From Brevibacillus choshinensis (GTDB lineage: Bacteria > Bacillota > Bacilli > Brevibacillales > Brevibacillaceae), in the NCBI RefSeq assembly GCF_001420695.1, contig NZ_LJJB01000007.1, positions 643,890 to 707,889 on the forward strand: a stretch of DNA of 64,000 nt, in the 5' to 3' direction. The position numbers and the translations under genes are program-made. Below, piece by piece: positions 1-8,594 of this stretch. The notes beneath the pieces were generated by a model. That model did no database searches, was not told the DNA's origin, and was given only the letters and a program-made list of their open reading frames with translations. Numbering within the stretch: the first letter of the stretch is position 1; the number at the start of each line of letters is the position of its first letter.

Positions 1-103
1 GGGTGGCATGCTGGTGATCGGCTTGATTCGTTTGACCAAATGGCTGTACCGGCAGTTCTTGCGGTATCTCCAGTTCAACGTGCAAATGATCAGGGGGAAA
101 TAA
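1..103 (+). CDS. 3' end of a DUF1700-like (HAAS) membrane protein, partial
   Basis: An open frame enters from the left edge and stops with TAA at 101-103. The visible 33 residues are a hydrophobic stretch (GMLVIGLIRLTKW) followed by a basic, aromatic tail (YRQFLRYLQFNVQ). Such tails are typical of DUF1700/HAAS proteins that commonly sit directly before DUF4097 genes, and the next gene here is a DUF4097 protein starting two bases later. The family call rests mainly on this context because most of the protein is outside the window. Confidence 0.5.
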   Translation, partial: GGMLVIGLIRLTKWLYRQFLRYLQFNVQMIRGK

Positions 104-104
104 G

Positions 105-953
105 ATGAGGAATGTGAGCAAAAAACTATTTGGATTATGCTTGCTGCTCTTTATCGTCGGGGCGGCCGGACTCGTCTGGTTATTTTCAAAACAGGAATAT
201 TTCACTTTTTCGTTAAAAGAAGTGAAGGAGGAGCGGATGGTATCCCAATCCTTCAAAGGGCTGAATCTGTCCACCGATACGACGGACGTGATCATTGGGC
301 CAAGCAATCAGTCGTCTGCCATCGTTCGATTGGTAGGCAATGCTGCTGATCAGCAACTGGAGAGACTCCAATTTACGAGCGATGTAAGTCCGGATGGGAC
401 ACTGAATGTCACGGTGCGGGAACAAAATCATCTCAACTTGTTTTTCATGGGGAATGGGCACTTGCAGGTCGAAGTCTTGCTTCCGGATGCGGTGTACGAG
501 AATATTCGTTTAGAGACAGCAACCGGGGATATCAAAAGTAGTGCGCTCCAAGCCAAACAGGCAAACTTCACGTCAAGTACGGGAGAGATTGAGCTCGCTG
601 GCTTTACAGGAGAACAGCTAACCGTCGATACAGATACAGGTGACATGAAGCTTTTGCAGATTCGTTCAGCTGTTAAGGTCGAGAGCAGTACAGGAGATAT
701 AAACAAGCTCGTCTTGTCTGAGCTTACCCACAATGTAGACATTCGCACGGATACGGGTGATGTGCGCGTTTCCGCAGATAAAAAGCCGACGGACGCCAAG
801 CTCGAATTGGAGTCCGATACTGGGGATATCAACGTCGATTGGTCAGAGCTGAAGTATGATCGAAAAGAAGAGCAACATGTCGAGGCTTCTATTGGTAGCG
901 GTGGCACAGTATTATCCGTAAAAACTGCGACTGGAGATATCCGCATTCAATAG
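105..953 (+). CDS. DUF4097 family beta-repeat membrane-anchored protein
   Basis: This 282-residue protein has one N-terminal membrane anchor (about residues 8-27, LFGLCLLLFIVGAAGLVWLF) and then an extracytoplasmic region. That region contains seven variants of the motif T-G-D/E-I/M/V about 20-28 residues apart (ATGDI, STGEI, DTGDM, STGDI, DTGDV, DTGDI, ATGDI). This regular pattern is the right-handed beta-repeat signature of DUF4097 'putative adhesin' proteins. It starts two bases after the upstream DUF1700-like frame, so the two are probably co-transcribed and translationally coupled. Related pairs are often involved in envelope-stress responses. The exact role is unknown. Confidence 0.8.
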   Translation: MRNVSKKLFGLCLLLFIVGAAGLVWLFSKQEYFTFSLKEVKEERMVSQSFKGLNLSTDTTDVIIGPSNQSSAIVRLVGNAADQQLERLQFTSDVSPDGTLNVTVREQNHLNLFFMGNGHLQVEVLLPDAVYENIRLETATGDIKSSALQAKQANFTSSTGEIELAGFTGEQLTVDTDTGDMKLLQIRSAVKVESSTGDINKLVLSELTHNVDIRTDTGDVRVSADKKPTDAKLELESDTGDINVDWSELKYDRKEEQHVEASIGSGGTVLSVKTATGDIRIQ

Positions 954-1010
954 GGGAAGTTTGGAAAGACTGATGGAAGAGCTTGGGAAAAATCGAGAAA
1001 CGAAAAGATT

Positions 1011-1040
1011 TTGACACAAAAGAGCCCTACATTGTCGAAT
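1011..1040 (+). promoter_or_regulatory. Candidate sigma-A promoter for hemE
   Basis: A perfect -35 hexamer TTGACA (1011-1016) is followed after 18 bases by TCGAAT (1035-1040), which matches four of six -10 positions. It lies about 55 bases before the hemE start codon. The weak -10 keeps confidence low. Confidence 0.35.
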
Positions 1041-1094
1041 GCCCAGTGGTATCATAATGTAGGGGAAGATTATTGTGTAAAGAGAGGTTTATTC

Positions 1095-2132
1095 ATGACC
1101 GCAAAACCATTTAATGATACTTTTTTGAAAGCGTGTCGAAAGGAAGCGACGGACCATGTACCTGTATGGTATATGCGTCAAGCTGGGCGTTACCAGCCTG
1201 AATACCGCGCGATCCGTGCGAAGCATAGCTTTTTTGAAATGAATTACATACCTGAAGTCTGTGCTGAAGTGACACGCTTACCCGTGGAGCAGCTTGGTGT
1301 CGATGCGGCCATTCTGTTTGCAGACATCATGACACCGCTAAAGCCAATCGGAGTCGATGTGAACATTGAATCGGGGATCGGACCGGTGATTGCCAATCCG
1401 ATTCAGTCTCTGGCAGATGTACATCGCCTGCTTGAGCTGGAGCCGGAGACGCACGTACCGTACATTTTGGAGTCTATCAAGATTTTGCGTCAGCAATTGT
1501 CTGTTCCGCTGATTGGTTTTGCCGGTGCGCCATTTACCCTTGCCAGCTATTTGATCGAGGGTGGCCCATCCAAGCATTATCACAAGACAAAAGCGTTCAT
1601 GTACACCGAACCACAAGCATGGCAGGCACTGATGGACAAATTGGGAGATATGACAATTACGTATCTGAAAGCCCAGATTGCTGCAGGCGCACAGGCCGTA
1701 CAAGTATTTGATTCCTGGGTAGGAGCATTGAATGACGAAGACTACCGCGAATACATTACTCCGGTGATGACGCGAATTTTCAACGCGCTAAAAGAGACCA
1801 ACGTTCCTACGATTTACTTTGGAATCGGAGCTGGCCACTTGTTGATGGACTGGAATCGCCTTCCCGTAGATGTAGTCGGCCTTGATTGGCGTACTTCGAT
1901 TACGACCGCGAGAGAAATGGGCGTGACCAAGACGCTGCAGGGAAACCTCGATCCTACATTGCTGCTGGCACCGTGGGAGAAGCTCGAAGCCAAGGCGAAA
2001 GAAATTTTGGACGAAGGAACGAAGCAGCCAGGATATATTTTCAATCTGGGACATGGAGTTTTCCCGGATGCGAAGGTAGAGACGCTACAAAAGCTGACCC
2101 AGTTCATCCATAGCTACAAACGCGACGTGTAA
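1095..2132 (+). CDS. hemE: Uroporphyrinogen decarboxylase
   Basis: HemE decarboxylates the four acetate side chains of uroporphyrinogen III to give coproporphyrinogen III in the cytoplasm. The 345-residue product carries the family's N-terminal signature [17 protein letters not shown] (near residue 18, with the substrate-binding Arg pair), the [12 protein letters not shown] loop and FNLGHG near the C-terminus. The start is placed at ATG 1095, preceded by AGAGAGG at 1081. An upstream in-frame TTG at 1011 would add 28 unrelated residues and overlaps the promoter-like -35. hemH follows after 18 bases and hemY after that, the same hemE-hemH-hemY order as in B. subtilis. Confidence 0.97.
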   Translation: MTAKPFNDTFLKACRKEATDHVPVWYMRQAGRYQPEYRAIRAKHSFFEMNYIPEVCAEVTRLPVEQLGVDAAILFADIMTPLKPIGVDVNIESGIGPVIANPIQSLADVHRLLELEPETHVPYILESIKILRQQLSVPLIGFAGAPFTLASYLIEGGPSKHYHKTKAFMYTEPQAWQALMDKLGDMTITYLKAQIAAGAQAVQVFDSWVGALNDEDYREYITPVMTRIFNALKETNVPTIYFGIGAGHLLMDWNRLPVDVVGLDWRTSITTAREMGVTKTLQGNLDPTLLLAPWEKLEAKAKEILDEGTKQPGYIFNLGHGVFPDAKVETLQKLTQFIHSYKRDV

Positions 2133-2150
2133 TCAGGAGGTGCATAGACG

Positions 2151-3083
2151 ATGGCAAAAAGAAAGACAGGACTTCTGTTGATGGCTTACGGAACGCCGCG
2201 GAGCTCAGAGGATATCGAGCCGTACTACACGCATATCCGACGCGGGCGCAAACCTCCACAGGAGCTGCTGGACGATCTGAAGGCACGCTATGAGGCAGTC
2301 GGAGGACTGAATCGCTTTGCCGAGATTACGGACGAGCAAGTGGGCGCTTTGGTGAAAGAGATGAATGGGCGCTTTCCAGATCGTGAGTTTGTCGGGTACC
2401 TCGGCCTCAAGCATATTTCTCCGTTTATTGAAGATGCTGTGGACCAGATGAAAAAAGATGGGATCACAGAAGCTGTCAGTCTGGTTCTCGCTCCTCATTA
2501 CTCCAGCTACAGTGTAAAAGAGTACAACGGACGGGCGAAAGAGCATGCGGAATCCATCGAAGGACCGGTCATTCACAGCATCGAGAGCTGGTATTTGGAG
2601 CCTGGATTTATCAACTATTGGGTAAAAGCGATTCACGATACGTTTGCTGCGATGCCAGCAGAGGATCGTGAGAAAGCGGTCGTTATTTTCTCGGCACATA
2701 GCTTGCCAGAAAAAATCCTGAAGTCGCAAGATCCATATCCACAACAGCTGGAAGAGACGGCCAAACTGATCGCAGAACTGTCGGGAATTCCTGATTTCGC
2801 GATTGGCTGGCAGAGTGCGGGCAACACTCCGGAGCCATGGCTTGGACCTGATGTTCAGGATTTGACCCGAGAGCTGTATGCCAAGCATGGTTTTTCAGCA
2901 TTCGTGTACTGTCCGATCGGATTCGTTGCCGAGCATCTGGAAGTCCTGTATGACAACGATTATGAATGCAAGGCAGTAACGGAAGAGTTGGGCGTCCATT
3001 ATTACCGCCCTCCGATGCCGAATGCCAGACCAGCCTTTATCTCCTGTCTGGCTGATGCCGTCGGGAAGAAGCTGGCGGACTAG
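2151..3083 (+). CDS. hemH: Coproporphyrin/protoporphyrin ferrochelatase
   Basis: This enzyme inserts Fe2+ into the porphyrin. In Gram-positive bacteria the physiological substrate is coproporphyrin III (the CpfC activity of the coproporphyrin-dependent pathway). The 310-residue length equals the B. subtilis enzyme. Family features include the N-terminal [25 protein letters not shown] block, the metal-site histidine in FSAHSLPE, a second motif [15 protein letters not shown], and a C-terminal [15 protein letters not shown] block with the conserved Glu. A strong AGGAGGTG lies upstream. It is the second gene of the hemEHY operon. Confidence 0.96.
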   Translation: MAKRKTGLLLMAYGTPRSSEDIEPYYTHIRRGRKPPQELLDDLKARYEAVGGLNRFAEITDEQVGALVKEMNGRFPDREFVGYLGLKHISPFIEDAVDQMKKDGITEAVSLVLAPHYSSYSVKEYNGRAKEHAESIEGPVIHSIESWYLEPGFINYWVKAIHDTFAAMPAEDREKAVVIFSAHSLPEKILKSQDPYPQQLEETAKLIAELSGIPDFAIGWQSAGNTPEPWLGPDVQDLTRELYAKHGFSAFVYCPIGFVAEHLEVLYDNDYECKAVTEELGVHYYRPPMPNARPAFISCLADAVGKKLAD

Positions 3084-3095
3084 GGGATCGATTGT

Positions 3096-4505
3096 ATGAG
3101 TAACAAAGCGTATCATATTACGATTGTAGGTGGCGGCATCACGGGATTGACCGCCGCCTTTTACTTGCAAAAAGAAATGGAAGCAAAGGGCCTGCCTATT
3201 CGCTTCGAATTGCTCGAAGAAAAAGACCGGCTGGGTGGCAAAATCAAGACGTGGCGACATGAGGGTTTTGTCATCGAGCAGGGGCCAGATTCGTTTCTAG
3301 AGCGAAAGACGAGTGCCGCTCAATTGGCCAAGGATCTTGGTCTGGAACAGGAGCTCGTGCGAAACAGCACCGGCCAAGCGTACATTTGGCACCACGATCG
3401 ACTGATGCCTATTCCGGAAGGGGCGGTCATGGGCGTTCCGACCAAGCTCATGCCGTTCGTTACCTCTGAGCTGATCTCCTGGCCGGGAAAAATCCGTGCT
3501 GCGGCCGACTTGTTTTTGCCTGCCTCCAAAGAAAATGGAGACATCTCGGTCGGGGACTTTTTCCGTCGGCGTCTGGGCGACGAGGTTATTGAGAACTTGA
3601 TCCAACCGCTATTGTCTGGGGTCTATTCAGGAGATATTGACAATCTCAGTCTGCTGGCCAGTTTCCCGCAATTCGCTCAGATGGAAAAGCAGCATCGCAG
3701 CCTCATTTTGGCGATGAAGCATTCTCGTCCCCAATCCAAGGTTCAAGGTAAGTCAAAAGGAATCTTCCTCACGCTTAAAAACGGATTGGAGACACTGGTT
3801 GAAGGGGTAGAAAGCCAGTTGCCTGCCAACGTGTTCCGCAAGAATACTGGTGTGCAGGAGTTGATCAAGCGTGAGTCCGGTGGCTATACGCTCGTCACAA
3901 AAGACGGTGAGCGAATCGAGACAGATGCTGTCCTGTTCACGGTGCCGCATGCCGTAGCCGAGCCACTCCTACGTCCTTATACATCTGTACCTTCCTTGCC
4001 AGAGGCAAAGCCGCATATGGTGGCCACGATCAGTATGGCGTTTCCAGAAACAGCTGTTGATCTCCGATTGGAGGGGACAGGGTTTATCGTCCCGCGCAAC
4101 TCTGGCGCAAAGATCACAGCATGCACGTGGGCTCATCGCAAATGGCCGCATACGACTCCAGCAGGGAAGGCATTGGTTCGCTGTTTTGTGGGGAAAGCAA
4201 AGGAACAGTCATTCATGCAACTAACGGACGAGGAAATCGTGGAGGTCGCCATGCGCGATTTGCACAAAACGATGACACTTCGCCAAGAGCCTGATTTTTA
4301 TCGGGTGACCCGTTTGCAAAATGCGATTCCTTATGTCGTGGGCCATCAGGCTTGGGCACAGGACGTATCCGAAAAAGTAGGGACCAGCCTTCCAGGTGTC
4401 ATTCTTGCGGGGGCTTCCTACGGCGGGGTAGGCGTACCGGATTGTATTGAACAGGGAAAAAAAGCAGTATCGCAATTGATCGAGATGGTTCAACCGGGGA
4501 ATTAA
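3096..4505 (+). CDS. hemY: Coproporphyrinogen III / protoporphyrinogen oxidase, HemY type
   Basis: This FAD enzyme oxidises the porphyrinogen to the porphyrin before iron insertion (the CgoX role in Gram-positive bacteria). The 469-residue product begins with the dinucleotide-binding motif VGGGITGLTAAFYL and an FAD-contact segment EEKDRLGGKIKTW. It ends with the C-terminal FAD motif ASYGGVGVPDCIEQG. Length matches B. subtilis HemY (about 470). It starts 12 bases after hemH. Its stop codon lies inside the loop of the operon's terminator hairpin. Confidence 0.96.
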   Translation: MSNKAYHITIVGGGITGLTAAFYLQKEMEAKGLPIRFELLEEKDRLGGKIKTWRHEGFVIEQGPDSFLERKTSAAQLAKDLGLEQELVRNSTGQAYIWHHDRLMPIPEGAVMGVPTKLMPFVTSELISWPGKIRAAADLFLPASKENGDISVGDFFRRRLGDEVIENLIQPLLSGVYSGDIDNLSLLASFPQFAQMEKQHRSLILAMKHSRPQSKVQGKSKGIFLTLKNGLETLVEGVESQLPANVFRKNTGVQELIKRESGGYTLVTKDGERIETDAVLFTVPHAVAEPLLRPYTSVPSLPEAKPHMVATISMAFPETAVDLRLEGTGFIVPRNSGAKITACTWAHRKWPHTTPAGKALVRCFVGKAKEQSFMQLTDEEIVEVAMRDLHKTMTLRQEPDFYRVTRLQNAIPYVVGHQAWAQDVSEKVGTSLPGVILAGASYGGVGVPDCIEQGKKAVSQLIEMVQPGN

Positions 4506-4519
4506 TTCCCCGGTTTTTT
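4492..4519 (+). terminator. Rho-independent terminator of the hemEHY operon
   Basis: A fully self-complementary 24-base palindrome at 4492-4515 (arm AACCGGGGAATT) is followed by a T run. The hemY TAA sits at its centre. Confidence 0.9.
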
Positions 4520-4671
4520 CTATCTATAGGAATTGAAAAAAGTATGTTCGCCCGGAAACCTGATTCCCCAAACAACCACCGTGGCTAGAAGATGACCGTC
4601 AGGCATGTCTGACGATATTCTTATTTTCCGATTTAATGGGCTGAGTCAGGTTTTCGAATTTCCGGTGCTAA

Positions 4672-4695
4672 ACGGCTCGTCCTGTCCATATAGTA
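4672..4695 (+). promoter_or_regulatory. Candidate mother-cell (sigma-E/sigma-K type) promoter for spoVID
   Basis: CATATAGTA at 4687-4695 fits the sigma-K -10 pattern CATA-N3-TA and resembles the sigma-E -10. An AAAC lies 13 bases upstream (AC at 4672-4673). It sits about 37 bases before the spoVID start. In B. subtilis spoVID is a sigma-E gene. The assignment is inferred from short motifs only. Confidence 0.4.
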
Positions 4696-4731
4696 TAGGG
4701 AAATGTCCTGCACCTGAAAGGAGGAGCATGA

Positions 4732-6198
4732 ATGGCGTTACAGGATGGACTGCTCTCGTTTGCCATCAAGGAGACCATTTTCCTCTCATCCGATAGAGCC
4801 GGAATAGGCGAACTGCAAGAGCTGGAACTGGTACCGGATGTAGAGGTGTTGGAGAATGAATCCTACATCTCCATTACAGGCTGCTTGCAGTTGTTCGGGA
4901 AGTACGAGCCGATCAGGGATACCGCTGGGTCGGACGGCGGTGGAGCGGAAACTCTGGTTCAGGCTATGACTTTCTCTCCGTTTCGGCCTGAAGGATCGGA
5001 TGGACCGTATTACGGCTGGGAGGAACAGATCGGACACCGTGTTCCACTCAACATCACGATTCCACTCGATCGGATTGCGGAAATTGGTGATATTTATGCC
5101 ATTGTGGACAGCTTCGACTATAAGCTGGAAACACCGCATCAGCTGTTGATTGATGCCGAACTGAAGATCGTCGGGATCGTGCTGTCCGACCAACCAGTCG
5201 CATCACCGACCAATCCGTATCCTTACGAACAGCCTGAAGCCGAACGTCAGGAAGAGACGTGGGAGTTTGCCCATGTGGCTTCGGATCACCCAGAAGGAGT
5301 ACCTGAGCTTGCATCTCTCGAGGACATCGAACAAAAATTGATGCAGCTCGAACAAGAACTGGAGAGGCAGGCAGAACCGGTTGCCTACGATTCAGCAGAA
5401 TCTACTTCATTGTACGATGCGCCAGCTATGGAGGTAGCATCAAGAGACTATTATCCGGATCAACATTTCGGGGAAGTGACGGAATCAAATGACGGCCAAT
5501 TCGCTGCCTATCCCGAAGGTTCGTATGCTGACGCCTCTGTGTCCTGGGAAGCGGATACGCCTGCGATCGAGTCAGCCGCTTACGGTTCACCTGTCTACGG
5601 AACGCAGGTGACCAACTCTGACCAAGTAGAGCAATGGGTGGATGCTCCTGGAGAGCGGGAGGAACAAGAGGAAGCGACCCTCGCAATCCATGATTACCAT
5701 GAGCCTGACTTTACACCCGTCGTAACGGAAGAGGCACAAGAGCTAGAAGAGACGGAAGTGGATGTGCAAGAAGAGGCGGTAGCAGAGGTATTAGCTGAGC
5801 CGGAAGCCAATGAAGACATTGAATTGCGAGTGGCCATTTCAGGCAAGCCTTCTCGTGAAGAGTCGGGCAATGTCAATATTACATCAATATTTTCTCAAGC
5901 TAGCCGTGCCAAACAGGAAGCGTTGGCTCTGGAGGCGGAATCGTCAGCTAGCTCCTCGCGACGAGGCGTATCGACCAATGCTACTCCATCCACAATGGAA
6001 GCAATGCAAAATTTGACCTCATTTATTCGCCATAAGGAAGAGCGTTCGAGTCAGTTGAAAATGTGCATTATTCAGCGAGATGAGACATTGGAACTGATTT
6101 CGCAACGGTATTCCATGCCTGTTTCCAAAATTGTGGAAGTGAACCGATTGGCTACAGAGCAGCTTGTCGCCGGACAAATCCTGTACATTCCACAGTGA
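4732..6198 (+). CDS. spoVID: Stage VI sporulation protein D (coat encasement factor)
   Basis: SpoVID sits on the outer forespore surface and is required for the coat to encase the spore, partnering SafA and SpoIVA. The 488-residue protein has the conserved N-terminal SpoVID domain (about residues 1-150, including PLNITIPLDRIAEIGDIYAI and a DYKLETPHQLLIDAELKIVGI block). Next comes a long, very acidic low-complexity middle (about 165-385). It ends in a C-terminal LysM domain (about 440-488, QRDETLELISQRYSMP...GQILYIP). AAAGGAGGAG precedes the ATG. It is followed at once by two coat-kinase-like genes, as in the B. subtilis spoVID-ysxE pair. Confidence 0.93.
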   Translation: MALQDGLLSFAIKETIFLSSDRAGIGELQELELVPDVEVLENESYISITGCLQLFGKYEPIRDTAGSDGGGAETLVQAMTFSPFRPEGSDGPYYGWEEQIGHRVPLNITIPLDRIAEIGDIYAIVDSFDYKLETPHQLLIDAELKIVGIVLSDQPVASPTNPYPYEQPEAERQEETWEFAHVASDHPEGVPELASLEDIEQKLMQLEQELERQAEPVAYDSAESTSLYDAPAMEVASRDYYPDQHFGEVTESNDGQFAAYPEGSYADASVSWEADTPAIESAAYGSPVYGTQVTNSDQVEQWVDAPGEREEQEEATLAIHDYHEPDFTPVVTEEAQELEETEVDVQEEAVAEVLAEPEANEDIELRVAISGKPSREESGNVNITSIFSQASRAKQEALALEAESSASSSRRGVSTNATPSTMEAMQNLTSFIRHKEERSSQLKMCIIQRDETLELISQRYSMPVSKIVEVNRLATEQLVAGQILYIPQ

Positions 6199-6211
6199 GG
6201 AGTGGGGGACC

Positions 6212-7210
6212 GTGGACAAGATTGATCTTTCCGAGGTTTGTCAAAACTATCGCGCGCGCGTGATCCGTGTCACGCCTCTCGACGATTGCTATTTGCTGGA
6301 GACAAACCGGGGCCCCAAAGAACTTCACGTTTGGCCGCGTGTCGATGTGATGCGCTGGTCGTTTGCATGGCGCGAACGACTGGCGCGTCTGGGGTTTCGC
6401 GAGCTAGAGCGATTTATTCGCACGCGCGACTCCAAGCCGTTTGTCATCGTGGGCAAACAGGGAGTCACGATGACGGATCATCTGAGGAATGTGGCGACGT
6501 ACCAGCCTCAAATGGACACGACCTTCCAATGTGGTCGTGTCGTCGCCATGATGCATCAGTCACAACAAGAAAGTAATTTACTGGCTGGAGTCGATTATCT
6601 GCAGCAAGAGCAGTTGAAGTCTGAAACAGAGTGGACGCGTGCCAAGGCTCTGGTCGAATCGTACCGCTCCAAGTTCAGGAAGGAAAAAGGGGAGAAGCGC
6701 TGGGTAGGGAGCCTGATGGAACCTATGCTGCAGAGGATGGAACGCTCGACAACCATGCTCAGCAACGACAGCATCACGGCAGATACCATCGGCGTTTCTC
6801 ACCGGGACCTTTTTCGCGATAACTGGGGGATGGTAGGTGGAAAGCTGTACTTGCGAGGTTTTTTTCGACCCGTTCTTTCCGTTCAACAGCGAGATGTCGC
6901 GAGTTATTTACGGGACATTTATCTGAAGAATCAAGACTTACGAGAGATTGATTCTTTTCTGGATGGTTATGAGGAAGTAAAACCTCTCAGCTACGGTGAT
7001 TACACATTGCTGCTTGCATTTATGGCACGACCTCGGGAGATATGGAAAAGTGTCGAGTCTTACGTAAAACGCGTTTCGGTCAATGAGGATGTGCCGATAG
7101 CAGGGATTGAGCAGGCCCTAAACAGTCAGCAATCCATCGACGCGCTTCTGCGGCACATCGCCGATCGGGCCGAGCGACCAAGGAGTGAGGAAGTCCATGA
7201 GCCGCTTTGA
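6212..7210 (+). CDS. CotS/YsxE-family spore coat kinase-like protein
   Basis: This protein of about 332 residues resembles the aminoglycoside-phosphotransferase-fold CotS family found in spore coats. It has a kinase-like N-lobe and a catalytic-loop equivalent SHRDLFRDNWGMVGGKLYL (H-x-D-x4-N) near residue 208. The likely start is GTG 6212, with GAGGAGTG just upstream. An in-frame ATG at 6164 would overlap spoVID by 35 bases. Its 3' end overlaps the next gene. Substrates are unknown for most of the family. Placement beside spoVID supports a coat or germination role. Confidence 0.8.
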   Translation: MDKIDLSEVCQNYRARVIRVTPLDDCYLLETNRGPKELHVWPRVDVMRWSFAWRERLARLGFRELERFIRTRDSKPFVIVGKQGVTMTDHLRNVATYQPQMDTTFQCGRVVAMMHQSQQESNLLAGVDYLQQEQLKSETEWTRAKALVESYRSKFRKEKGEKRWVGSLMEPMLQRMERSTTMLSNDSITADTIGVSHRDLFRDNWGMVGGKLYLRGFFRPVLSVQQRDVASYLRDIYLKNQDLREIDSFLDGYEEVKPLSYGDYTLLLAFMARPREIWKSVESYVKRVSVNEDVPIAGIEQALNSQQSIDALLRHIADRAERPRSEEVHEPL

Positions 7211-8192
7211 AGACATTTTTCCGTTGTTTCAGGAGTATGACATGTTTGCGCAGAACATCGATGTCCTGAAGGAGCCAAACGTCTTCAAGGCGATCACTCC
7301 GTATGGCTCATACGTCTGCAAACGAACACAGGCTCCTGGGCAACGCCTGCAGTTTGTCAGTGAAGTGTTGCTCCAATTAAAGCAGCGAGGTTGGGATGGG
7401 GCTGTCCCTTTTATGCACACAAAGTATGACGACCCATTTGTGCAGTATCAAGACGCTACGTACTATTTGACCTCCTGGCAACCAAACAGCGAACCGGGGG
7501 AAGACCAACCGCTGGCATGGGCGAAGCCTACCTTGGAGCGATTGGCTGAGCTGCATCATTTGACGCAAAACTACCGCTTTGACGACCCAAGGCAAGTGGA
7601 GCCTTTGATCGATTCCTTGCTGAACCGTTGGCATTATTGGCGTAAGCAAATGGAAAAAGCCGCGCAGCTCGCCAGTGAACGCCCTTACCAGTCGCCATTT
7701 GATTTGGTTTTTCTCGCGAATCGTGCGTTTATCAACGAAATGGCCAAGACGGCTACGGACCTTTTGCAGGACTGGCGTGAGCGGCATGAGACACACGCTC
7801 ATTTTCGACTGGCCCTGATCCACGGATCGCCTCATCCTGCCCACATCATCTTGGATCGCTTTGGTAAAGGGAAGCTGCTCAACTTTGACCGTGCCACCTT
7901 TGATACGCCGATCCGTGATCTGACCTTGTTTTATCGGATGTATTTTCAGATGGCCGGAGACGAGACAGGAGCCTCTCAGCTATTCCATCATTACGCTGGA
8001 GTTTTTCCGTTGCGACCGGAAGAGATTGAGCTATTGGCTGCGTTTCTCTCCTATCCCGAACGAATCATGCGAGATGTGGACATTTATTACAATGGCCGCA
8101 AAGAGTGGAGTGAACTGTATGCGGTCAAACGGCTAGAAAAAGATATGGACCGTCTGATGCGGCTGCATCGTTGGGTCCAACAAGCTTTTTAG
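7197..8192 (+). CDS. ysxE: YsxE-like spore coat kinase-like protein
   Basis: This 331-residue member of the CotS/YsxE group is the second in tandem. It has an N-lobe with FKAITPYGSYVCKRT, a Trp/Pro-rich YLTSWQPN hinge and a catalytic-loop-like region LALIHGSPHPAHIIL in which the usual catalytic Asp of H-x-D is not preserved (HGSPHPAHI). Phosphotransfer activity is therefore doubtful. ATG 7197 is chosen because GTGAGG/AAGGAG precede it; a GTG at 7185 is the alternative. Either start overlaps the previous gene, indicating translational coupling. The position after spoVID matches ysxE of B. subtilis. Confidence 0.78.
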   Translation: MSRFEDIFPLFQEYDMFAQNIDVLKEPNVFKAITPYGSYVCKRTQAPGQRLQFVSEVLLQLKQRGWDGAVPFMHTKYDDPFVQYQDATYYLTSWQPNSEPGEDQPLAWAKPTLERLAELHHLTQNYRFDDPRQVEPLIDSLLNRWHYWRKQMEKAAQLASERPYQSPFDLVFLANRAFINEMAKTATDLLQDWRERHETHAHFRLALIHGSPHPAHIILDRFGKGKLLNFDRATFDTPIRDLTLFYRMYFQMAGDETGASQLFHHYAGVFPLRPEEIELLAAFLSYPERIMRDVDIYYNGRKEWSELYAVKRLEKDMDRLMRLHRWVQQAF

Positions 8193-8196
8193 CGAG

Positions 8197-8232
8197 CAGC
8201 GTCTCACCGCGTGGGGCGTTGTTTTTCTTTTT
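8197..8232 (+). terminator. Terminator after the spoVID-coat kinase operon
   Basis: The arm CAGCGTCTCA (8197-8206) pairs with TGGGGCGTTG (8212-8221), including wobble pairs, around a 5-base loop. TTTTTCTTTTTC follows. Confidence 0.75.
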
Positions 8233-8414
8233 CAACACCATTCGAGAGAGATTGCTACGTATATGAAGGCCAAAATTCCGAGAATGACCACATCAAAGGA
8301 TGTAGGAAAGATGATGGTACGAACGAATTGAAAGACAATGAGCGGAATGAGCACCTGTTTAAATCCATACTTGATTCGCAAATAGGTGGGATTGTACTTC
8401 CAACGAAAATTCAT
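8232..8414 (-). CDS. Small integral membrane protein, unknown function
   Basis: This 60-residue reverse-strand gene has a basic, aromatic N-terminus (MNFRWKYNPTYLRIKYGFKQ) and two hydrophobic segments (VLIPLIVFQFVRTIIF and FDVVILGILAFIYVAISL), predicting a two-pass or hairpin membrane protein. The start is fixed by GAGGTG six bases before the ATG. Earlier in-frame GTG and TTG codons fall in or next to that ribosome-binding site. It is flanked by the convergent terminator of the coat operon and by the divergent partner-switching operon. I do not recognise a named family. Confidence 0.65.
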   Translation of the reverse strand: MNFRWKYNPTYLRIKYGFKQVLIPLIVFQFVRTIIFPTSFDVVILGILAFIYVAISLEWC

Positions 8415-8522
8415 CAATATCACCTCATTCCAGCATATGCGTCAAATGGTGGGACAGTGCTAGGTAGGCAAAAGAGGACAAGAAGAAAAAACAGGATCGA
8501 GAATGGGAGGAGGAGACACAAG

Positions 8523-8548
8523 GTTTAAACAGGATAGCAAAAGGGAAC
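8523..8548 (+). promoter_or_regulatory. Sigma-B-like promoter of the partner-switching operon
   Basis: GTTTAA (8523-8528) and GGGAAC (8543-8548) are separated by exactly 14 bases. This matches the sigma-B pattern GTTTAA-N12-14-GGGWAW except for the last base. Transcription would begin near 8555, past the ATG at 8553, which supports translation from the ATG at 8595. Whether this organism has sigma-B cannot be seen in the window. Confidence 0.5.
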
Positions 8549-8594
8549 GTAAATGGTCAGGAACGAAAAGGACGCACTCGTAAAGGTGATCGAC

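Noticed and set aside
4605-4796. A 63-residue plus-strand frame ahead of spoVID
   Set aside because: It spans the spoVID promoter and overlaps its start in another frame, with no ribosome-binding site.
8211-8528. A 105-residue plus-strand frame between ysxE and the phosphatase
   Set aside because: It runs through a terminator and opposite the small membrane protein, and its product is low-complexity and charged. The reverse frame has a better ribosome-binding site and coherent membrane segments.
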